From: an uncultured Bacteroidia bacterium
Lineage (GTDB): Bacteria > Bacteroidota > Bacteroidia > Bacteroidales > UBA932
DNA length: 64,000 nucleotides
Direction: 5' to 3'
NCBI GenBank assembly: GCA_902779765.1
Contig: CACZCQ010000005.1
Location: 1 to 64,000 of the forward strand
Below, piece by piece: positions 11,197 to 20,039 of this stretch. The notes under the pieces are model-generated. The model saw only the letters and a program-made list of their open reading frames with translations. It made no database searches and was not told the DNA's origin. Numbering within the stretch: position 1 is the first letter of the stretch; each line of letters opens with the position of its first letter. A program made the position numbers and the translations under genes.

Positions 11197-12393
11197 TCAC
11201 TCTACATAAAGCAGGAGGCCTTTGAGGTACTCGCCTTCAGGATGATAGATATTGACGGCATGGTCCGCAGGCTGGTTGAGCCTGTCCAGTATCCTGACTG
11301 AACGCCCCGTCTGTGCGGCTGCGGAAAAAACCGCAAGGGCGAATGCCTCCTTGTCGACCACCTGCGAGCAGCTGAAAGTGAACACGAGTCCACCCGGGGC
11401 GACCTTGGAGATAGCCGCCGCATTCAACCGCTGGTATGCCCTCAGTGCATTGTTCAGGGCTCCCCTGTGCTTCGCGAATGCCGGAGGATCGACTATCATG
11501 AGGTCGTACTTGTCTTCAGGGACATCCCTGAGGAAATCGATAGCATCGGCGCATATGTCTGAATGCCTATCCTTGTCGAAACCGTTCAGTTCCATATTCC
11601 TTCCGACCATTTCCACAGCCTTCCTGGAACTGTCCACAGAATCCACCCTCAGGGCACCGTTGTTCAGGGCATAGACAGAAAAACCTCCGGTATAGCAGAA
11701 CAGGTTAAGGACGGTCCTTCCCTTCGAGCAGGATCCCACCAGGGCCCTGTTTTCCCTCTGGTCCAGGAAGAAACCCGTTTTCTGCCCCTCAGTCCAGTTG
11801 ACAAGGAACCTGTTGCCGTTCTCGAGTACGACCTGCTCGTCATCCGAAAAACCGTCAGCCTTGAACAGGTATCCGTCCACCAGGTCCAGGCCGGCCTTGA
11901 AAGGAGCCGTCCCTGAACTCTTGTCATATACGGCCTTCAGACGGTCTCCGAAAACAGTCCGGAGGGCATCGCAGATCGCTGCTTTCGCCCTGAACATACC
12001 GACCGAATGAGCCTGCATGACACAGACTCCGTCATACCAGTCGATGATAAGGCCCGGAAGTCCGTCGCCTTCCCCGTGGACCAGACGGAAGCAGTTGGTG
12101 AGGGGATTGGAAGCGAGACCCGCCGCTTCACGTACCTTGAGGGCACGGGAAATCATAGCAGTCCAGAAATCAGGTCCCAGGACATCCTCGCCGGAGAAAC
12201 TGAGTACCCTTACCGCAATGGATCCTATCTGGTAATGGCCATATGCCAGGAAAGAGCCGTCATATGCGAATACTCCAACCACGTCACCCTCGGCAGGTTC
12301 CCCTACGACCTGAGCGATCGCACCGGAGAAAACCCACGGATGGAAGCGGCGCAGAGACTCCTCCCTACCCTTCTTTAATATTATCCTTGTCAT
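11197..12393 (-). CDS. rlmI: 23S rRNA (cytosine-C5) methyltransferase, RlmI family
   Basis: The product is 398 aa: an N-terminal PUA RNA-binding domain (about 1-75, ILKKGREESLRRFHPWVFSG), a linker domain, and a Rossmann methyltransferase. Visible motifs are LNLFCYTGGFSVYA (SAM site), MIVDPPAFAK and the catalytic-cysteine region VFTFSCSQVV. The E. coli relative makes m5C1962 in 23S rRNA; the same target is likely but not certain. The ATG overlaps the upstream exonuclease gene by 29 bases, so this is the last gene of a tightly packed minus-strand operon. Confidence 0.9.
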   Translation of the reverse strand: MTRIILKKGREESLRRFHPWVFSGAIAQVVGEPAEGDVVGVFAYDGSFLAYGHYQIGSIAVRVLSFSGEDVLGPDFWTAMISRALKVREAAGLASNPLTNCFRLVHGEGDGLPGLIIDWYDGVCVMQAHSVGMFRAKAAICDALRTVFGDRLKAVYDKSSGTAPFKAGLDLVDGYLFKADGFSDDEQVVLENGNRFLVNWTEGQKTGFFLDQRENRALVGSCSKGRTVLNLFCYTGGFSVYALNNGALRVDSVDSSRKAVEMVGRNMELNGFDKDRHSDICADAIDFLRDVPEDKYDLMIVDPPAFAKHRGALNNALRAYQRLNAAAISKVAPGGLVFTFSCSQVVDKEAFALAVFSAAAQTGRSVRILDRLNQPADHAVNIYHPEGEYLKGLLLYVE

Positions 12394-13033
12394 TGTGTTC
12401 AGTGTATTTTGGAGGATTCGGCAACATCTGCTCGGGAGTGAGCGGATTCTTCTCAGAAGCCATCAGCTTCAGGTACATCTCCCTGCACACCCATGCATCC
12501 GTAGCAGCATAGGCCTGCTGGGCATCCGAAAGCTTATCGGCTTCCCAGTTTGAAAGCTGCTGGGTCTTGGATATCCTTATTCCGAGAATGATGGCGGCCA
12601 TCTTCTTGACAGCCTTGTCCTTTATACCGTACTCCCAAACGATTTTCTGGAGGTCGACAAAACCCCTCGGAGGGAAGTCCTGATATTTTTCAAGGCCGCG
12701 TACATCATCGTTTACGGCAGCTCCAACCTTGATTATCCCCTCGTCCGACAGGATGGCCCTCAAGGCCTTCGGAATACCTCCCATCAGCTTGATCCTGAAG
12801 AGGTATGCCTTATCCGGACCTGAAAGCTGCAGGAGAGACACCCCGTAATGCGGCTGGCTTGAAGAGAAGCAAGGCCTCGACTCCGTGTCGAAACCAATGA
12901 TCCTCTGCTTTTTAAGGTAACGTACAGCTTTCAGGAAATCCAGTCCCGTGCTGTCAATCACCTTTATCTTGCCGGGAAAACCAGCCGGCTCGAGCTTTTC
13001 TATATCTTCGAGACTAACGCTTATTCTGTACAT
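12365..13033 (-). CDS. DEDD-type 3'-5' exonuclease (RNase D/WRN-like domain)
   Basis: The product is 222 aa from the ATG at 13033 (MYRISVSLEDIEKL); an in-frame GTG at 13063 would extend it, but ATG is preferred. It is a stand-alone 3'-5' exonuclease domain with IIGFDTESRP (Exo I, D/E), VGAAVNDDVRG (Exo II) and YAATDAWVCREMY (Exo III, DEDDy tyrosine). No HRDC domain is present, unlike RNase D. The C-terminal tail is charged. It overlaps both neighbours, indicating translational coupling. Substrate (RNA or DNA) is unknown; the adjacent rRNA methyltransferase gene hints at RNA. Confidence 0.85.
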   Translation of the reverse strand: MYRISVSLEDIEKLEPAGFPGKIKVIDSTGLDFLKAVRYLKKQRIIGFDTESRPCFSSSQPHYGVSLLQLSGPDKAYLFRIKLMGGIPKALRAILSDEGIIKVGAAVNDDVRGLEKYQDFPPRGFVDLQKIVWEYGIKDKAVKKMAAIILGIRISKTQQLSNWEADKLSDAQQAYAATDAWVCREMYLKLMASEKNPLTPEQMLPNPPKYTEHNDKDNIKEG

Positions 13034-13778
13034 GCGAAACGTAAGTATTCGGGGCGATGACACCTACCGTGTCAGCAAAAGTCGCAGGCACCTTCAAGTC
13101 TTCGAACGGTACCGTCATGAAGGGAGGGAATATGTCATCAGGGACAGTCATCAGCAGCCTCGCGGCCGGATAGGAGATATTGTGGGTGAACAGATCCTTT
13201 TCCCTCATCAGCTTGTAGCAGGCTGTCGTATAAGAAAAAGCCGAATCCGTGGAATAAATGACAGGCACGTCGCAGCCGATCCTCTCGAAGAAATCGCTAA
13301 TGTCGTCACCACCGTATTCGGCCATCTGCGGAGAGCAGATAACAAGCAGTTTGCACCTGCAAGCCGAGTCAAGGGCGGCCAGGGAATTCCTTACCGCCAT
13401 CTCGCGCAGCATAAGCTTCCCCTCATCACTGATAAGACAGGAATCGTAAGGGGCGTTGGCATAGTCCAGGATGGAGACCACGGTCTCGCCGGAAAAGTCG
13501 GGCAGACCGTCGTGCACTTCCCGTGCGTCGACATTGTCATAGTCATCCACATTCAGAAGCTTCTCACTGATGGCAAGACAATGACGGGGCTCTCCTATAA
13601 GAGCTATGACTCCGGACCTGTCTCCTGCGAGCTTTGCAATCCTCTGCAATCCCGGGAGTGAATCGGTCACGAGTTCATCCACGAACTGCAACGAATCGTA
13701 GCTGCTTTCGACCCGCCTGGAACAGGACACTGCCACGGACAGTGCGACCAGTAGGAGTATTTGAATGATCCTTTTCAC
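13014..13778 (-). CDS. Lipoprotein of unknown function
   Basis: The product is 254 aa starting at GTG (13778), reading MKRIIQILLLVALSVAVSC with a lipobox (VAVSC). I do not recognise the family. The mature part is soluble and acidic, with several cysteines (CRCKLLVICSPQ) and alternating hydrophobic strands (GVIALIG, VVSILDYA, KLLVICS, VPVIYSTDS) that suggest an alpha/beta fold facing the periplasm. Its stop lies inside the downstream exonuclease gene, and it follows a hydrolase gene by 21 bases, so it is an internal operon member. Confidence 0.6.
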   Translation of the reverse strand: MKRIIQILLLVALSVAVSCSRRVESSYDSLQFVDELVTDSLPGLQRIAKLAGDRSGVIALIGEPRHCLAISEKLLNVDDYDNVDAREVHDGLPDFSGETVVSILDYANAPYDSCLISDEGKLMLREMAVRNSLAALDSACRCKLLVICSPQMAEYGGDDISDFFERIGCDVPVIYSTDSAFSYTTACYKLMREKDLFTHNISYPAARLLMTVPDDIFPPFMTVPFEDLKVPATFADTVGVIAPNTYVSHVQNKR

Positions 13779-13799
13779 GACGTTTGGAATGATGAATAT

Positions 13800-14441
13800 C
13801 TACAAAGGTAGGAAAAACTTCCGTATCTTCGGTATAAGGAGACTGTGGATATATTCTTCCTCCATGAAATGACTGCCGTCATATACAGTCCAGGTACCTT
13901 CCCCGAAATACTTCTTCCACGAACGGATCAGCACTACACCGCTGCGCCTGAACTTGTCATGGGAACCGAAGAAGGCATAGAAACTGTCCTTGCTGCCATT
14001 CAGGGGTGTGTTCTGCAATGCATCCCTTTGAACATCCTTCCACTTGAGAAGGATCCTCCTGTCGAAATGAAGCGTCTGCCTGTCACCTTTCTTGGGCTTG
14101 TAATACCAATCGAAGAAACGAGTAACTCCCGGAATCCAGGCCAGCACTGCCAGAACCCTGAAGAAATACGGAGCATTGAGTGAAGGTGAAACGAAAAGAT
14201 GTGGATAACCTCTCAACCCGATGGCATGGGTCGCCCCCATGCTCTCCCCTATAACCAGGTCGGGACGGACCTCCGCCGCCCAGGACGAAATCTGTTCCCT
14301 GGCTTTCTCCGGGTCGAAATCATATGTACGTATGACGACCTCGTAACCGGGGCCGAGACTGTCCTTCAGGATGGACGGGATACGGCTGTCGCCTCCGCCA
14401 CCCATTCCATGGACGTAAAGGATTACTTTACGGTCCTGCAT
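13800..14441 (-). CDS. Alpha/beta hydrolase (YqiA/YdeN-like)
   Basis: The product is 213 aa from the ATG at 14441 (MQDRKVILYVHGMGGGGDSR). It is a small alpha/beta hydrolase with an oxyanion region YVHGMGG and nucleophile elbow GESMGATHA (Ser in GxSxG); a C-terminal YDGSHFMEEEY may supply the histidine. Size and pattern resemble the YqiA/UPF0227-type esterase group. No signal peptide, so cytoplasmic. It overlaps the 3' end of pssA by 19 bases, which supports this start over longer in-frame starts inside pssA. Substrate unknown. Confidence 0.7.
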   Translation of the reverse strand: MQDRKVILYVHGMGGGGDSRIPSILKDSLGPGYEVVIRTYDFDPEKAREQISSWAAEVRPDLVIGESMGATHAIGLRGYPHLFVSPSLNAPYFFRVLAVLAWIPGVTRFFDWYYKPKKGDRQTLHFDRRILLKWKDVQRDALQNTPLNGSKDSFYAFFGSHDKFRRSGVVLIRSWKKYFGEGTWTVYDGSHFMEEEYIHSLLIPKIRKFFLPL

Positions 14442-15151
14442 GAGGCGGGGGCGAAAGCCAGATTGATGAGTATGTATCCTACAAAGGCGGCCAGTACTAC
14501 CAGAGACCAGTTCAGACCCGCCAAGGCTGCCGCAACTGCGGCCAGCACCGCTATGCACAGGAACAGTATCCTCTTGATGCCGTCAAGCCTGGAAGCCTTG
14601 TTCCCTCCGCCGAATTTCATCGAGAACATCGGGACTTCGGAGACCAGCAGCAGGCTCAGCACCAAGGCAAGCACGGGCAGGAAAACCGGCCCGGAGCACC
14701 ACCCGGCAAGGAAACTTTCCGGAGCCACATGGACATAATACGCCAGTGAACCGCATACCATCGCAGCCGCCGGCGTAGGGAGTCCTATGAAACTCTCATG
14801 CTGACGTTCGTCGAGATTGAACTTGGCGAGCCTCAAGGCGGAAAATGCAGCCAGAACGATGGGGAAAAACTTCAGGAAAACGATATCAGTTCCCCCCACC
14901 TGGTAAAGCATAAGCGATGGCAGGACACCGAAACTGACCACATCGGCAAGGGAATCCAGTTCCTTCCCTATCCCGGATGAAGCCTTCAGCATCCTGGCGG
15001 CGAACCCGTCGAAGAAGTCGAAAACGGCTCCTGCGAGCATCAGCAGGAAACCGGTGTCAGGCCTGCCACGCAAGGTGAAAATCACCCCCATGACTCCGCA
15101 GAGGAGGTTCATGGAGGTGATAGAGTCTGGAATGTGCTTCCGGATATTCAT
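14423..15151 (-). CDS. pssA: CDP-diacylglycerol-serine O-phosphatidyltransferase
   Basis: The product is 242 aa, an integral membrane enzyme making phosphatidylserine, the precursor of phosphatidylethanolamine. The CDP-alcohol phosphotransferase signature is complete: D45..D48-G49..A52-R53...G62...D66...D70 (DFFDGFAAR then GKELDSLAD). Several transmembrane helices follow. The stop of the preceding peptidase gene abuts its start, and the downstream hydrolase gene overlaps its end, so it is co-transcribed. Confidence 0.93.
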   Translation of the reverse strand: MNIRKHIPDSITSMNLLCGVMGVIFTLRGRPDTGFLLMLAGAVFDFFDGFAARMLKASSGIGKELDSLADVVSFGVLPSLMLYQVGGTDIVFLKFFPIVLAAFSALRLAKFNLDERQHESFIGLPTPAAAMVCGSLAYYVHVAPESFLAGWCSGPVFLPVLALVLSLLLVSEVPMFSMKFGGGNKASRLDGIKRILFLCIAVLAAVAAALAGLNWSLVVLAAFVGYILINLAFAPASCRTVK

Positions 15152-16351
15152 TTATTTGATTCCGAGCTTCTTCTTGATGTCCTTGGAAAGAGCATCCTTG
15201 TGGACGACGATGTCAAGTGACTTGCCGGCGACATAGTTCTCGGAGGCATACCACAGGCCCTTGTACTTGCCGCTCTCGCCCCAAGAGTTCTTCACCATGT
15301 AATAGAGGGTACCGTTCTGGTCCTTTGCGATTCCGTAGATGTGCATTCCGTGGTCATCGGTAGTGGTCTGCTCATCGAAAGCCTTCTGGCGATACTCCTG
15401 GGTGGGGACGATCTCCTTGGGGATCTCAACCGCAGGTCTTGCACCCTGGGCCGGAGCATTGCCGAGAAGACGCTGCTGGTCGGTCTGGGGAATTGCGGCG
15501 GTGGCATCGATAAGGACGGCGACACCGTTCCTGCTGAATCCCCTCTCGCTCACGTCAGCGCCCCAAGCAGCAGTGTAACCGTTCTCGACAGCGGTCTTGA
15601 GGATGTCCATGAACTCGTTGATAGGGACATTGTAGGCGGTATCCCACCTCCAGTTGTCGCAAACCTCGATCGCGAACTTGGTATAGAACGGATGGTGGGT
15701 GAAGGATGTGATGGTCACGTAGTCGTCAGGAACGATTCCGAGTTCATCCCTGTAGGTAGCAGGAGTATAGGTCTTGCCGTTAACCTCGAAAGAGGTCGGG
15801 GGAACACCGAGGAAAGCGTCCACGATGGCGTCGAATCCGGCTTTCCAGTTCTCGGAGAGGGCGCCCCTGTTTGGCTTCTTGGCGATAGCCTGGACATAGG
15901 CCAGGGTAACGGCGTCGATCTCACCGTGGACAGGAAGCTCCTGCTTTCCGGGCATAGCCTGCTGAGGGACGATACCATAGTCCCTGATCACGTCCAGAAC
16001 GTCATCAGCCTCGGAACCGGCACCGAAAGTAAGGTTTCCGTTGAGACGGACATATTTGTCAGCCCTGTCCTTGTAGGACTGCCCGACAACGAACATCTCG
16101 GAAAGGTCGGGATACTGGGCGGCATCCTTGATGCCTTTCAGCCTGATGACCTCCGACTCCAGGAAGGAAATCGTGGAGAAGCACCAGCAGGTACCGGAGC
16201 TGTTCTGGTTCTTGACGGAGGTGATAGGATTCTCCTTGATGACCGTGAATTGATAATCGGGCTCGGGCATCTGCGGCCTGGGCTGCTGAGCAGAAAGCGC
16301 TGCGGGGAAAAGCGCTACCGCAAATGCGGCAATCAAAAGGTTCTTTTTCAT
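15152..16351 (-). CDS. Secreted C1 family cysteine peptidase (aminopeptidase C/bleomycin hydrolase-like)
   Basis: The product is 399 aa with a signal peptide (ending LSAQ). Catalytic positions are visible: Gln49 and Cys55 in KNQNSSGTCWCFST, His in DDHGMHIYG, and Asn in VKNSWGESG. The large insert between the Cys and His regions matches the C1B (PepC/bleomycin hydrolase) group rather than papain. Unlike cytoplasmic PepC it is exported, as in many Bacteroidales. It starts 24 bases after the rubrerythrin stop, so it may be co-transcribed with it. Confidence 0.9.
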   Translation of the reverse strand: MKKNLLIAAFAVALFPAALSAQQPRPQMPEPDYQFTVIKENPITSVKNQNSSGTCWCFSTISFLESEVIRLKGIKDAAQYPDLSEMFVVGQSYKDRADKYVRLNGNLTFGAGSEADDVLDVIRDYGIVPQQAMPGKQELPVHGEIDAVTLAYVQAIAKKPNRGALSENWKAGFDAIVDAFLGVPPTSFEVNGKTYTPATYRDELGIVPDDYVTITSFTHHPFYTKFAIEVCDNWRWDTAYNVPINEFMDILKTAVENGYTAAWGADVSERGFSRNGVAVLIDATAAIPQTDQQRLLGNAPAQGARPAVEIPKEIVPTQEYRQKAFDEQTTTDDHGMHIYGIAKDQNGTLYYMVKNSWGESGKYKGLWYASENYVAGKSLDIVVHKDALSKDIKKKLGIK

Positions 16352-16375
16352 TTTGTTTGAATATTGATAAGTGAT

Positions 16376-16915
16376 TTAATAATTCTCTGCCTTTACACGG
16401 AAATAGCTCTGCGGATGGTTGCAGACCGGGCATACTTCCGGAGCTTTCTTTCCGATCACGATATGGCCGCAGTTGGAGCACTCCCAGATAGCATCCTCGT
16501 CACGGGAGAAAACTACTGCATCGTTAATGTTCTTCAAAAGCTTGCGGTAACGCTCCTCATGGGTCTTCTCGATGGCTCCGACACCTTCGAAAAGGTCTGC
16601 GATGCTGTCAAATCCCTCCTCCCTTGCGGTGCGGGCGAACTCGGCATACATGTCGGTCCACTCGAAGTTTTCTCCATCGGCAGCGTCGGCAAGATTTGCC
16701 ACTGTCGTAGGGATACCGCCGTCATGGAGAAGCTTGAACCAGATCTTGGCGTGTTCCTTCTCATTCTTGGCGGTCTCCTCGAAAATGTTGCTAATCTGGA
16801 CATATCCGTCCTTCTTGGCCTTGGAGGCGTAATACAGATACTTGGTGTGGGCCTGGCTCTCTCCGGCAAACGCGGTGCGCAGGTTCTGCTCTGTCTTTGA
16901 TCCTTTCAGTTCCAT
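16376..16915 (-). CDS. rbr: Rubrerythrin
   Basis: The product is 179 aa, a cytoplasmic peroxide-reducing iron protein of anaerobes. The N-terminal ferritin-like four-helix domain carries the di-iron Glu/His motifs ([43 protein letters not shown]). The C-terminal rubredoxin domain has CSNCG (146-149) and CPVCNHP (162-165). Length is typical. A consensus -7 box is upstream. It implies an anaerobe coping with oxidative stress. Confidence 0.96.
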   Translation of the reverse strand: MELKGSKTEQNLRTAFAGESQAHTKYLYYASKAKKDGYVQISNIFEETAKNEKEHAKIWFKLLHDGGIPTTVANLADAADGENFEWTDMYAEFARTAREEGFDSIADLFEGVGAIEKTHEERYRKLLKNINDAVVFSRDEDAIWECSNCGHIVIGKKAPEVCPVCNHPQSYFRVKAENY

Positions 16916-16952
16916 ATCGATAAAAATAATAATTCAGCAAATGCGCCAAACG

Positions 16953-16960
16953 CAAATGTA
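16953..16960 (-). promoter_or_regulatory. -7 box for rubrerythrin
   Basis: The minus strand reads TACATTTG, an exact TAnnTTTG, 38 bases before the ATG; the -33 element is not clear. Confidence 0.5.
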
Positions 16961-16999
16961 ATAAAAAATAACTACTTTTACTGGCTTTCTGGAAAGAAT

Positions 17000-17785
17000 A
17001 TGGCATCCCGGAAAAGAAAGATGAAAAGCAGGAAAGCCATGGCCAATCCTTGGGCCGTGGCTGCGTTGGCGGCTCTGCTGATTGCCGCAGTCTTCCTGGC
17101 ATTCCATGAATGGGGCTCGGGGGCGCAGCCGGAAAAGGGTGCAAAGGTCCCTCCCGGTATATGGAGATACGGAATCGACATCTCCCACAACAACCAGGGA
17201 AAGATCATCTGGGACTCCCTGTATGTCATGACTGATTCCAGAGGCAGGACAGTCAGGGACCCGGGACTTGCAAGGGACATCAAGCCAGTCAGTTTCGTTT
17301 TCATCAAGGCCACTGAAGGAGCCTCCTTCAAGGACAGCGACTTCAAGCAGAACTGGAAGGATGCCGGCAAGACGGACCTGAGGAGAGGGGCGTACCATTT
17401 CTTCAGGAGCTCCAAGGATGGTGAGGTCCAGGCAAGGAACTTCATCTCTTCGGTCGGCGACTTGAGGTTCAAGGACCTTCCCCCTGTCCTGGACATAGAG
17501 ACGATCCATAAAGGCTGCACGAAAAAGCTCCTGAATGAAAGGGCCCTGCAATGGCTGAAAGCCGTGGAAAAGCGGTATGGAAGGAAACCTATAGTCTATG
17601 CCAGCTCATCATTCATACTGGACAATCTCGATAAACGGATAACCGGCAACTATCCTGTCTGGGTAGCCCATTACGAGAAAGACCGCCCGTCCTATGAAGG
17701 ATGGACGTGGTGGCAGTTCACCGACAGGGCAGTCGTGAAAGGTGTCCCGGGCCTTGTGGACCTGAGCGTGATGCGCGTTGACTAG
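17000..17785 (+). CDS. GH25 family lysozyme, membrane-anchored
   Basis: The product is 261 aa. A basic N-terminus and one transmembrane helix (about 18-36) suggest an inner-membrane anchor with the enzyme in the periplasm. The GH25 muramidase fold is shown by YGIDISHNNQ (Asp60), FVFIKATEGASF, RGAYHFFR, PPVLDIE (Asp165, Glu167) and WWQFTDRA...GLVDLSVMR. It is expected to cleave N-acetylmuramyl-beta-1,4-GlcNAc bonds. Its last codon overlaps the convergent gene by 4 bases (17782-17785), so no terminator fits between them. Confidence 0.92.
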   Translation: MASRKRKMKSRKAMANPWAVAALAALLIAAVFLAFHEWGSGAQPEKGAKVPPGIWRYGIDISHNNQGKIIWDSLYVMTDSRGRTVRDPGLARDIKPVSFVFIKATEGASFKDSDFKQNWKDAGKTDLRRGAYHFFRSSKDGEVQARNFISSVGDLRFKDLPPVLDIETIHKGCTKKLLNERALQWLKAVEKRYGRKPIVYASSSFILDNLDKRITGNYPVWVAHYEKDRPSYEGWTWWQFTDRAVVKGVPGLVDLSVMRVD

Positions 17786-18888
17786 TTTCCTGAGGGGACG
17801 AAACCGGAATCCCATCTGTAGAGCCTGGCACGGCAATACTGATTGCCCTTGTCATTCCTTCCGTTCTCCGAAATATAGAACCTTCCGTCGCCTAGCGGAG
17901 CTACACCGGTGGAACCGTACTTGAAGAAGATTCCGGAAACAGGATTCTCCCAGGAACCGACGACACGATGCCTTGAAGTGTCGTACCATACTCCCGGGAG
18001 CCCTCTCTTCACAGGCTTCCTGGAAACATCGAAGATGAATGTGTCATAGTTGCTGAACTGCTCCTTGGATCCCTTATATACGAAAAGGAACATCTTCCCG
18101 AGACTCCGGTCGTACGCCATGTTCTGTACGCCCCAGTTCGTGTTGCCGGTATATACGAAATATTTGTCCAGCGGCTTAAAAGGTCCCTCGGAATAGAATT
18201 CCCCGAAACGGACCTTGCCGGCGTACTTGTTCAGGTCATCGAAACCGTACCGCAGCAGGACCTGGCTGTCATTGTCGTTCCTGGTCCTGTCCCCGTAAAT
18301 TCCATAAGCCACATACAGATAATCCCTTCCGCCCTTCTTTCCAAGCTTGGGAGCGATGGCGACACCGTCTATCCCGGAACATCCGTAATAGTGCTCGAAT
18401 TCCTTCCCGTCCTGGCCGACTCCTCCCAGGTGATAGTCCTTGGTTGCCTCCCTGATGCAGACTATCTTGAATGCTTCGTTGTCCTCGGAGTCCATTCCTA
18501 TGGAATCTATCTTGTCCACATCGATGATGGCGATGTAGAACATCGACCGGCCCTTTGCGAAGTCGGACAGGCCCTGGCCGATGACATCATCCTTGCATTC
18601 CAGGGATGCATACACCTTCCTGTCGGCCTTGTTGAAAGTCATGGCACCCAGATGGCCCTGGATATGCTCCACGGTACCGAGAACCTTTCCCTGCAGATCC
18701 GTCTTGACGAAGGAGGTCGTGAATGAAAAGTACATGCATCCAGCATCCCCGTCATAGGCTATACCCTGGACGTGATGGCTTCCACCCTCCGCATATACCT
18801 CCGGCGGAAGGACCTGTGCGGAAACTCGAGTCCCCAAAAAGAACGATCCTGATGCAAGTATCAGGACAAGGAATAACAACCTTTTCAT
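17782..18888 (-). CDS. Secreted protein of unknown function, probable beta-propeller
   Basis: The product is 368 aa from the ATG at 18888 (MKRLLFLVLILASGSFFLG), after an in-frame TTG six bases earlier; the ATG follows the lpxB stop by 2 bases. A signal peptide ends near RVSAQ. The mature protein shows repeated strands of propeller type (VQGIAYDGDAGCMYFSFT, GAMTFNKADRKVYASLE, DGVAIAPKLGKKGGRDYLYV, VAPLGDGRFYISENGRND), each pairing a predicted and an observed value. I do not recognise the family. Co-transcription with lpxB and surE suggests an envelope role, but this is inference. Confidence 0.6.
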   Translation of the reverse strand: MKRLLFLVLILASGSFFLGTRVSAQVLPPEVYAEGGSHHVQGIAYDGDAGCMYFSFTTSFVKTDLQGKVLGTVEHIQGHLGAMTFNKADRKVYASLECKDDVIGQGLSDFAKGRSMFYIAIIDVDKIDSIGMDSEDNEAFKIVCIREATKDYHLGGVGQDGKEFEHYYGCSGIDGVAIAPKLGKKGGRDYLYVAYGIYGDRTRNDNDSQVLLRYGFDDLNKYAGKVRFGEFYSEGPFKPLDKYFVYTGNTNWGVQNMAYDRSLGKMFLFVYKGSKEQFSNYDTFIFDVSRKPVKRGLPGVWYDTSRHRVVGSWENPVSGIFFKYGSTGVAPLGDGRFYISENGRNDKGNQYCRARLYRWDSGFVPSGN

Positions 18889-18890
18889 TT

Positions 18891-20039
18891 TCAACTATTT
18901 CCAAGTTCCTCAATCATCGCCCTGGCAACCTTTGCCGAAGCCCCTGCACCACCGAGGGAATCACGGATCTCACGGTATCCTGCCAGCATCCTTTCCTTGT
19001 AATCCTCATCCTCCAGCAGCCTCCTGACCTCATCAAGGACATTCGCAGGAGTGAAGTAATCCTGGAGTAACTCCCTGAAGCAGGTCCTGTCCAGGATCAG
19101 GTTCCCGAGACTTATGAACCGGGTCTTGATTATGGATCGGGCGATATAATAATTGACTGGAGCAGTCCTGTAAGCCACCACCTGTGGAGTCCCGATAAGG
19201 GCGCATTCGAGTGAAGCCGTACCGGAATTGACTACGGCCGCCAGGGAATGCCTCATGACTCCATAGCTGTTACCGGAGACCACCCTGACATAATCCCGGC
19301 CTCCGATGTATCCGGAATAATCCTCCTCAGTCCTTGCGGGTGCTGCCGCAACGACGAAAAGGAAGTCTGAGTATTCCTTTAAGGCGTTCATCCTGTCGGC
19401 GAATTCCATGAAAACGGGCATCATCGAGGATATCTCCCCTGTCCGGGAACCAGCCAGAAGGGCTACCATGGGCCTGTCAGGCAAACCGGTGCTCTCAAGG
19501 AACGCTTCCCTGCCCTGCCTTAGTGCCTCGGATCCGTCCACGGCATCGACCAGAGGGTTGCCTTTGTAAACGAAATCAACTCCCTTGCGGGTGAAATACG
19601 GTATCTCGAATGGGAATACGATGAACAGTTTATCGACATACGCCTTTAGCTTCCGGACCCGGTTCTCCCTGGACGCCCAGACCTTCGGTGCGATGTAGTA
19701 AAATACCTTGAATCCTGCCTTGTGGACAGCCTCGGCAACCCTGAAATTGAAGCCCGGATAGTCTATCAGGATCACCACATCAGGACTCCAGGATATGACA
19801 TCGGAAATGCAGCGGGAGAGTCTCTTCGAGAATTTCCTGGGATGCAGGAGGACCTGGGTGAAACCCATGACAGCCCCTTCCCTGTAGTCCTCCACCTTTG
19901 TTCCGCCCACGGATTCCATCTGCCCGCCACCCCAGAAACGGATTTCGGCGCACGGATCCTCAGCATAGATGCCCCGCATCAGGTTGGAGCCGTGAAGGTC
20001 ACCTGATGCCTCTCCAGCTATGATGTAATATTTCGACAT
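18891..20039 (-). CDS. lpxB: Lipid-A-disaccharide synthase
   Basis: The product is 382 aa. LpxB (GT19) joins UDP-2,3-diacylglucosamine and lipid X to form lipid A disaccharide at the inner membrane. Family motifs: YYIIAGEASGDLHG at the N-terminus, VILIDYPGFNFR, YYIAPKVWAS, FPFEIPYF, VALLAGSRTGEI, VNSGTASLECALIGTP. Its start overlaps the surE stop by one base (TGATG). Presence confirms a Gram-negative cell with lipid A. Confidence 0.96.
   Translation of the reverse strand: MSKYYIIAGEASGDLHGSNLMRGIYAEDPCAEIRFWGGGQMESVGGTKVEDYREGAVMGFTQVLLHPRKFSKRLSRCISDVISWSPDVVILIDYPGFNFRVAEAVHKAGFKVFYYIAPKVWASRENRVRKLKAYVDKLFIVFPFEIPYFTRKGVDFVYKGNPLVDAVDGSEALRQGREAFLESTGLPDRPMVALLAGSRTGEISSMMPVFMEFADRMNALKEYSDFLFVVAAAPARTEEDYSGYIGGRDYVRVVSGNSYGVMRHSLAAVVNSGTASLECALIGTPQVVAYRTAPVNYYIARSIIKTRFISLGNLILDRTCFRELLQDYFTPANVLDEVRRLLEDEDYKERMLAGYREIRDSLGGAGASAKVARAMIEELGNS

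Noticed and set aside
15341-16360. A 339-codon open frame antisense to the C1 peptidase gene
   Set aside because: It mirrors a confident gene in a GC-rich genome, has biased valine/glycine composition and no family resemblance.
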